Source of the DNA: a bacterium
Lineage (GTDB): Bacteria > Patescibacteriota > Microgenomatia > Woykebacterales > RBG-16-39-9b
NCBI GenBank assembly: GCA_030690175.1
Contig: JAUYHE010000062.1
Span: 1-22,721, forward strand
Direction of reading: 5' to 3'
DNA: 22,721 nucleotides
Shown: piece after piece, positions 19,290-22,721 of the stretch
Layout: each line of letters begins with the position of its first letter
Position numbering within the stretch: the first letter of the stretch is position 1
Notes under the pieces: model-generated
The model's input: only the letters and a program-made list of their open reading frames with translations
Database searches by the model: none
What the model was told of the DNA's origin: nothing
Made by a program: the position numbers and the translations under genes

Positions 19290-20273
19290 ATGCAGAAAAC
19301 CTCTAACCAACCGTACGAACCCGAATCTGTTGGAAGCATAATGACGACTAATATTCCCACCTGTAGACCTAACGATACTTTTGGTCAAATCCTCCATTTC
19401 TTATCGACCAAAAGCTGGGATAGTATTAGAAACGTTTACGTTACTGATAGTGGTGGTAAGCTGCTTGGTTTTATAGACATGGCTATGGTCATCCAGTCAG
19501 ACCCGAAGAAAACGGCTGGAACTTTGATGCAACGTGCCAAAATTTTTCTACGTCCAGACGGCGACCAAGAAAAAGCAGTTTTTATAGCTGTCAAAGACGA
19601 TTTGGTTGGAATTCCGGTCGTTGACGAAGATGGAAAGTTTCTAGGGGCGGTCACGGCTCACACGATAATTGATGTCATGCACCAAGAACATATTGAAGAT
19701 GCTCTTTTGACCGCCGGTATCCGCGGTGAGGGGTCACACATAATGAAACTTGCTTCGGAACGCACTAGCCTTATTGTCAAATCAAGGGCTCCTTGGCTTA
19801 TCATCGGGCTGGTCGTTGGACTTGGACTGGGATTAATATCCAGTTGGTTTAAGGAGTCGCTGCAAAAAACCGTTGCCATTGCCTATTTCATACCAGTCGT
19901 TGCCTATATAGCCGACTCTGTTGGCACTCAGTCTGAAGCAATCGCAGTTCGTGCTTTGGCGACCCTTAAGCTTAACTACTGGAAATACCTATTTAAAGAG
20001 CTGCTGGTGGGCCTCACTCTCGGATTATTAATGGGAGCTATGGGAGGCTTGGGTGCAATCCTAATTAGTAAATCAATTGAAATTGGTTTGGTAGTCGGTT
20101 TGGCGCTTTTTGTGGCCAGCACCATTGCTTCGGTACTCGCGTCGCTACTGCCGATTGTATTCAAGCTGGTAGGTAAGGACCCGGCTCTCGGCAGCGGTCC
20201 GGTTGCAACTGCGCTTCAAGATGTCATCAGCGTCGTGATCTACTTCTTACTTGCCATTACTATTATCCGCTAG
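19290..20273 (+). CDS. mgtE: CBS-domain MgtE-type divalent cation transporter lacking the N domain
   Basis: A 327-residue protein. A CBS pair (about 14-135, with PVVDEDGKFLGAVTAHTIID in the second) precedes an MgtE transmembrane domain (about 165-327, five helices). Family marks are YIADSVGTQSEAIAVRALA near 206-224 and GKDPALGSGPVATALQDVISVVIYF near 295-319, whose Asp residues belong to the Mg2+ pore region. Classical MgtE has about 450 residues and an N-terminal superhelical Mg2+-sensing domain; that domain is missing, so gating would depend on the CBS pair alone. The start is ATG at 19290, leaderless. The last 11 bases overlap the convergent C2H2 gene. Confidence 0.88.
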   Translation: MQKTSNQPYEPESVGSIMTTNIPTCRPNDTFGQILHFLSTKSWDSIRNVYVTDSGGKLLGFIDMAMVIQSDPKKTAGTLMQRAKIFLRPDGDQEKAVFIAVKDDLVGIPVVDEDGKFLGAVTAHTIIDVMHQEHIEDALLTAGIRGEGSHIMKLASERTSLIVKSRAPWLIIGLVVGLGLGLISSWFKESLQKTVAIAYFIPVVAYIADSVGTQSEAIAVRALATLKLNYWKYLFKELLVGLTLGLLMGAMGGLGAILISKSIEIGLVVGLALFVASTIASVLASLLPIVFKLVGKDPALGSGPVATALQDVISVVIYFLLAITIIR

Positions 20274-20430
20274 CTTTCTGATTTTCTTTATCTTGACCCG
20301 CTTCTACGTGATTTTCACCCGGTTTGGATGGAACCCCTGGGTGGGCTTGTACGTGATGATCATCTACCTCCCCTGGGGTCTTAAAAACTTTAGTGCCGCA
20401 GGTTTTACAAGCTAAATTTCTTTGTTCCAT
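20263..20430 (-). CDS. Small C2H2-type zinc-finger-like protein
   Basis: A 55-residue protein. LACKTCGTKVFKTPGEV supplies C8 and C11, and DDHHVQAH supplies H25/H26 and H30. The C-x2-C-x13-H-x4-H pattern fits a single C2H2-like finger. A hydrophilic tail rich in Lys, Glu and Gln follows. The ATG at 20430 has AGGAGGTGA five bases upstream, which strongly supports translation despite the small size. It overlaps the end of the convergent mgtE by 11 bases. It is downstream of the GlsB, YggT and RHH genes in the same direction. Nucleic-acid or protein binding is possible; no function is shown. Confidence 0.75.
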   Translation of the reverse strand: MEQRNLACKTCGTKVFKTPGEVDDHHVQAHPGVPSKPGENHVEAGQDKENQKASG

Positions 20431-20527
20431 CTTTGTCACCTCCTAATGTAAGTATAAACTAAATAATTAATGTGGGGAAATTGCGACGTTCAAGAATAGC
20501 TCCGCGTCGTGGGTGTACCCAAGATAC

Positions 20528-20541
20528 TCTTCGTACGAAGA
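20528..20541. repeat. 14-bp perfect palindrome at the end of the GlsB gene
   Basis: TCTTCGTACGAAGA begins directly at the base after the minus-strand stop (20542). It could fold as a short hairpin or act as a protein-binding site. Further down this intergenic stretch are GGGT/ACCC and CGACG/CGTCG pairs. No U-tract is present. Confidence 0.45.
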
Positions 20542-20790
20542 CTAACCACGCATTATTAGCCTACCAACAAAGAGCACTAGTAGTGAGCCAGCTATCGCTA
20601 CCACAAAAGACATCAAATTAAATCCAGTAATCCCAACTCCAAAAAACCTCTGTCCTAGATAACCACCGACTACTGCCCCAATAATTCCCAGAACGATTGA
20701 TCCTACAATTCCCCCTTGAGAACTAGGCGCAATAAAATTGGCAATACTTCCGGCAATTAGCCCAAAAATAATCCAATAAATAATAATCAT
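20542..20790 (-). CDS. GlsB/YeaQ/YmgE family membrane protein (transglycosylase-associated)
   Basis: An 82-residue protein with three hydrophobic helices separated by glycine-rich turns: WIIFGLIAGSIANFIAP, GGIVGSIVLGIIGAVVGGYLGQRFFG and FVVAIAGSLLVLFVGRLI. The GxIAGxIA and GIIGAVVGGYLG signatures match the Transgly_assoc family, small stress-linked inner-membrane proteins of unknown mechanism. The start chosen is ATG at 20790, with AGGAAGTGA five bases upstream. An in-frame GTG at 20799 overlaps that ribosome site and is unlikely. It lies 54 bases after the YggT gene and probably belongs to the same transcript. Confidence 0.9.
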   Translation of the reverse strand: MIIIYWIIFGLIAGSIANFIAPSSQGGIVGSIVLGIIGAVVGGYLGQRFFGVGITGFNLMSFVVAIAGSLLVLFVGRLIMRG

Positions 20791-20844
20791 ATTTTTCACT
20801 TCCTCTCTTCGTACCGTATCACCAAGCCAAACATACCAAACAAA

Positions 20845-21243
20845 CTAGTCCGTTTGTTGTTTTTCGCCAGAGAATATTCGTATTAGCATAACAATTCCCC
20901 AAGCTATAATAGCGTAAACAATAATTGCGACTAGCGTTGATGGCTCAAAAACTGAAGTTGTTTCTGCACCCTTGCTAAAAATCATACGGAATATTCCTTC
21001 GAAAGGAAAGACAAAAACCCCACTCAAACCATAGATTAAATTCACAAAGCTGCTTGAGGCACTCGCCCCCAGCAACTTAAGAACAAAACGGAAAGCCAAG
21101 AGTATTTCCAGTACTCCAAATAGGAAATAGATTAAATATGCGCCACTCTGAGAACTGGTTGCTTTCTCTTGAGCTGGGGCCGTCGCCACTTTGTTTGTAT
21201 TATCATCTTGTGTGGTTACAGTCTCTTTTACAATTTCTGCCAT
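20845..21243 (-). CDS. YggT family membrane protein
   Basis: A 132-residue protein with a hydrophilic Thr/Gln/Lys-rich N-terminus (1-33). Two YggT-type hydrophobic units follow: LIYFLFGVLEILLAFRFVLKLLGA with SSFVNLIYGLSGVFVFPFEGIF (about 37-88), then one more helix near 105-123. LAFRFVLKLLGA and FVFPFEGIF are the family marks. In other bacteria YggT proteins sit with division or osmotic-stress genes; the mechanism is unclear. The ribosome site AAAGGAGGTGA six bases before the ATG is a full match to the 16S tail, so high translation is expected. It follows the RHH gene by 57 bases. Confidence 0.9.
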   Translation of the reverse strand: MAEIVKETVTTQDDNTNKVATAPAQEKATSSQSGAYLIYFLFGVLEILLAFRFVLKLLGASASSSFVNLIYGLSGVFVFPFEGIFRMIFSKGAETTSVFEPSTLVAIIVYAIIAWGIVMLIRIFSGEKQQTD

Positions 21244-21300
21244 ATTTTTTCACCTCCTTTGTTTTTTTCATTTTTAAAATTGTCACGGCTTTTTTCTTTA

Positions 21301-21480
21301 CTACCGACCTTTGTTAATTTGAGTTTTCTTAATTACTGTTTCTTTGGGTAAATATTCAATTAAAGCCTGTTCTGTCAGATCGGCCAAGCTTATTTCCTCA
21401 ACGACTGCTTGTGCCTTGGCGTGCTTGGCAATAGAAGAATTCATAAAAAGGGTTACTCGTTGTTTGTTATTAGTTGTCAC
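21301..21480 (-). CDS. Ribbon-helix-helix DNA-binding protein (likely autorepressor)
   Basis: A 59-residue protein. QRVTLFMNSSIAKHAKAQA forms the beta ribbon and first helix; EISLADLTEQALIEYLP forms the turn and second helix. This is the CopG/Arc/MetJ-type RHH pattern, with alternating polar residues in RVTLFM expected to contact DNA. The C-terminal 14 residues are basic. The start chosen is GTG at 21480: it keeps the ribbon strand intact and lies seven bases from a consensus promoter. The ATG at position 13 would delete the strand. GTTGTCA half-sites over its promoter and start codon suggest it represses itself and probably the YggT, GlsB and C2H2 genes behind it. A partner toxin was not seen. 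Confidence 0.8.
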   Translation of the reverse strand: MTTNNKQRVTLFMNSSIAKHAKAQAVVEEISLADLTEQALIEYLPKETVIKKTQINKGR

Positions 21481-21487
21481 ACTTCAT

Positions 21488-21516
21488 ATGATACGACTAG
21501 TTGTAGTTGTTGTCAA
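21488..21516 (-). promoter_or_regulatory. Promoter of the RHH gene
   Basis: On the minus strand a perfect TTGACA (21516-21511), a 17-base spacer and TATCAT (21493-21488), then seven bases to the GTG at 21480. The predicted start is at the codon itself. Confidence 0.75.
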
Positions 21517-21524
21517 CTGACAAC
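21509..21524. promoter_or_regulatory. Operator palindrome over the RHH promoter -35 box
   Basis: GTTGTCAACTGACAAC is a perfect inverted repeat with 7-base arms and a 2-base centre, covering the -35 box. A third GTTGTCA half-site lies at 21473-21479 over the start codon. The position and dyad symmetry fit binding of the RHH product to its own promoter. Confidence 0.65.
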
Positions 21525-21602
21525 TTGGGGCTAGCTTACTGGTAAGAGGAGCAAGTGAAAGTCCAGGGTCAGCAAATGATAGGGTGATAAACAAATCAAT
21601 AC

Positions 21603-21655
21603 GGTTATATTAAGTGCCACGTGGCTCCGAGCCGTGGATGATGTTAGAACTTTTT
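21603..21655. repeat. Diverged repeat element, copy 1 (strong hairpin)
   Basis: The copy begins GGTTA and ends GTTAGAACTTTTT (21643-21655). Its centre forms a hairpin: CCAC (21617-21620) with GTGG (21634-21637) and GGCT (21623-21626) with AGCC (21630-21633), loop CCG. A related copy lies at 22412-22456. It stands in the gap between the pilin-like gene and the RHH gene. Confidence 0.5.
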
Positions 21656-21693
21656 ATAGGGATTTAGGTTGCGGCGGATATCCAAAAATCTAA

Positions 21694-22302
21694 TTACCGC
21701 TTTCGGTTAAGATGAAATTCTCCCTTAATAACCCCATAAGGAGTAGTCGCCGTCATTGTTCCAGAGATAATATCGGTCGTAAAATTGCCTTGCATGGAAA
21801 AAGTGCCGCCACCGGCGCTAACTGTACCAAAGTCCAGCCTACTACCGCTGACTCTTATTTGAATTGCCTGGGCGCCCGTATCGGCAACGCACTGTCTTGG
21901 TACGGAAACGCTGCTATAGCCTGGAATAGTTGTACTACCAGAGGAGCACAGATTAGTGTAACGCATTGTGCCGGAAGCAGTATTGCCCGCCAGCGTATTG
22001 ATTATTAACTCAACATCTCCATCTTCATAAATTTTCGTCGTGCCGGGGCCGGTGGTAAATTGACCATACAATTGTATTCCCTTGCCCCTAATAGACGATG
22101 TCCAAGTCCCCCGAAGATCGCGGGCCGGTGTCAGATTTCCGATCAGTGGCTTTGCAGTCTTTATTGATTTGAGTTTTTGTTCAACGAATTTAAGAAAAGC
22201 GGGGTTTCCTCCCGCAACATATACCCCAGCTACAACGGCTCCTGCTATTAATCCCAAAACTACTAGGAGCACGACAATTGAAAACCCTCTATTATTTTTC
22301 AT
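21694..22302 (-). CDS. Pilin-like exported protein of unknown function
   Basis: A 202-residue protein with a short basic start, MKNNRG, and FSIVVLLVVLGLIAGAVVAGVYV, which resembles the type III (prepilin) signal and helix of type IV pilins. The usual Glu at +5 is Val, so a pseudopilin or a plain signal-anchor is possible. The exported part (about 60-202) is Gly/Thr/Ser-rich and beta-like, with DLRGTWTSSIRGKGIQL, VELIINTLAGNTASGTM and a second similar stretch, GTFSMQGNFTTDIISGTM. The repeated GTW...SGTM pattern suggests a lipocalin-like or beta-barrel/sandwich fold. Two Cys may form a disulfide. The ATG at 22302 has no clear ribosome site. No pilus assembly genes are nearby. Confidence 0.7.
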   Translation of the reverse strand: MKNNRGFSIVVLLVVLGLIAGAVVAGVYVAGGNPAFLKFVEQKLKSIKTAKPLIGNLTPARDLRGTWTSSIRGKGIQLYGQFTTGPGTTKIYEDGDVELIINTLAGNTASGTMRYTNLCSSGSTTIPGYSSVSVPRQCVADTGAQAIQIRVSGSRLDFGTVSAGGGTFSMQGNFTTDIISGTMTATTPYGVIKGEFHLNRKR

Positions 22303-22361
22303 ATTAAATCTTAGCCACCACTACAATGTAATTTTACCATAAACTCTGTCGCATTTGGTCG

Positions 22362-22408
22362 GTTTTTAATTGGGCAATCATTTATTGCCCCTCGAGGTTA
22401 TTAAAAAC
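22362..22408. repeat. Two-step hairpin upstream of the pilin-like gene
   Basis: The outer arms GTTTTTAAT (22362-22370) and ATTAAAAAC (22400-22408) enclose inner arms GGGCAAT (22372-22378) and ATTGCCC (22384-22390), with an asymmetric internal loop. On neither strand does a U-run follow the stem as in a standard terminator. It lies about 60 bases before the pilin-like gene on its strand. Confidence 0.55.
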
Positions 22409-22411
22409 TGA

Positions 22412-22456
22412 GGTTAAAAGTCGTGGCCCGAGTGGTAGGTGAAGTTAGAACTTTTT
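22412..22456. repeat. Diverged repeat element, copy 2
   Basis: Starts GGTTA, continues CGTGGCCCGAG, and ends GTTAGAACTTTTT (22444-22456), matching copy 1 at 21603-21655 in the same order and orientation with gaps. The gap between the copies holds the pilin-like gene and the hairpin at 22362-22408. Confidence 0.5.
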
Positions 22457-22462
22457 CCCAAC

Positions 22463-22484
22463 AAAAAACTAGCTTTTCAGCTAG
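22463..22484 (-). terminator. Intrinsic terminator, second after the cold-shock gene
   Basis: On the minus strand CTAGCT-GAAA-AGCTAG (22484-22469), a perfect 6-bp stem with a GNRA loop, followed directly by TTTTTT (22468-22463). Confidence 0.85.
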
Positions 22485-22495
22485 CTTCTTGTCCA

Positions 22496-22526
22496 AAGAA
22501 AACCTCGCATGAAGCTAGGTTTTCTT
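22496..22526 (-). terminator. Hairpin terminator, first after the cold-shock gene
   Basis: A perfect 10-bp stem, AAGAAAACCT/AGGTTTTCTT, with an 11-base loop. It lies about 20 bases after the cold-shock stop and is followed 10 bases on by the second terminator. The T-rich arm supplies the U-run. Confidence 0.7.
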
Positions 22527-22544
22527 AATTACTTGGCGACGTTA

Positions 22545-22721
22545 TTAGGCAAGTTTTACATTTTTTGCACTTGGGCCTTTATCACCATCAACAACATCGA
22601 ATTCAACGGCTGCCCCAACTTGAAGCTCATCAAAAGAAACGCCGCTCAAGTCATTAGAGTGAAAGAAAAGATCTTTTTCTTCTCCGTCACGAGAAATAAA
22701 TCCAAATCCTTTATCTGTTTT
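22545..22721 (-). CDS. Cold-shock protein, CspA family (5' end beyond the window)
   Basis: The last 58 residues of a cold-shock-domain protein, an OB-fold RNA/DNA chaperone. RNP1 is KGFGFISRDG and RNP2 is DLFFHSNDL; the later strands GAAVEFDVVDGDKGPSAKNVKLA complete the domain. About eight N-terminal residues are missing at the window edge. RNP2 reads LFFHSN where V-F-V-H-F is common, a mild variation seen in diverged family members. A double terminator follows the gene, suggesting a strongly expressed monocistronic mRNA. Confidence 0.93.
   Translation of the reverse strand, partial: KTDKGFGFISRDGEEKDLFFHSNDLSGVSFDELQVGAAVEFDVVDGDKGPSAKNVKLA

Noticed and set aside
21530..21693. Possible RNase P RNA (AAAGTCC near 21569, AGAAC and TTATAGG near 21648-21660 recall conserved RNase P segments)
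   Set aside because: The stretch is only about 160 bases, the two parts of helix P4 cannot pair, and the other conserved regions are missing. Kept only as a structured repeat.

Overview
The window looks like chromosome from a candidate-phyla-radiation (Patescibacteria-like) bacterium. The evidence is indirect: a compact SUF locus with a very short SufD, a type IVb pilin signature, many short membrane-anchored proteins without clear relatives, and short intergenic gaps. TGA is used as an ordinary stop (for example sufS and the surface protein at 5895-7724), so this is not a lineage that reads TGA as glycine. No rRNA, tRNA, IS element or CRISPR array was seen. The exact phylum cannot be read from the sequence.

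Layout. 1-5815 (minus strand) is an iron-sulfur cluster assembly locus: sufC-sufB-short sufD-Rieske ferredoxin, then an unrelated GC-richer membrane gene (2037-2609), then sufS-sufU-ferredoxin and the first codons of a FAD-dependent reductase. 5855-7724 (plus) is a large wall- or membrane-anchored surface protein, followed convergently by a VanY-type D,D-carboxypeptidase (7756-8553) and a pyridine nucleotide-disulfide oxidoreductase (8677-10041). 10145-11679 (minus) holds a zinc-ribbon/sigma-region-4-like protein and a polytopic membrane protein that ends in a complete Flp-type pilin signature. They lie behind a promoter and a long hairpin with a U-tract. 11683-15080 (minus) has a polytopic GT-C/PTPS-related protein, a FemAB-type peptide-bridge enzyme and a small unknown protein. 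15205-16758 (plus) is an M23 endopeptidase. 16774-18174 (minus) holds small unknown proteins. 18301-20273 is a divergent pair of metal-transport-like genes (DUF475/TerC-like and a CBS-MgtE protein). 20263-21480 (minus) is a small-protein cluster: C2H2 finger, GlsB/YeaQ, YggT and a ribbon-helix-helix regulator with its own operator. 21694-22302 encodes a pilin-like secreted protein and the window ends in a cold-shock protein (22545-22721).

Two translation-initiation classes stand out. About nine genes have a sigma-70-type promoter whose -10 box ends only 6-11 bases before the start codon, usually with a 17-base spacer, so their mRNAs should be leaderless or nearly so. A second set has strong Shine-Dalgarno sites, up to the full AAAGGAGGTGA, and longer leaders. 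Several start codons were reassigned on this basis. Three small genes below 60 codons were added: 20263-20430, 21301-21480 and the nested pilin 10767-10895.

The theme is Fe-S biogenesis plus cell-envelope building and remodelling (carboxypeptidase, FemAB, M23, surface proteins, pilins) and metal/stress membrane proteins. The candidates most worth following are the membrane protein-pilin fusion with an internal ribosome site, the promoter-hairpin-U-tract leader or small RNA upstream of it, and the autoregulated RHH small-protein operon.
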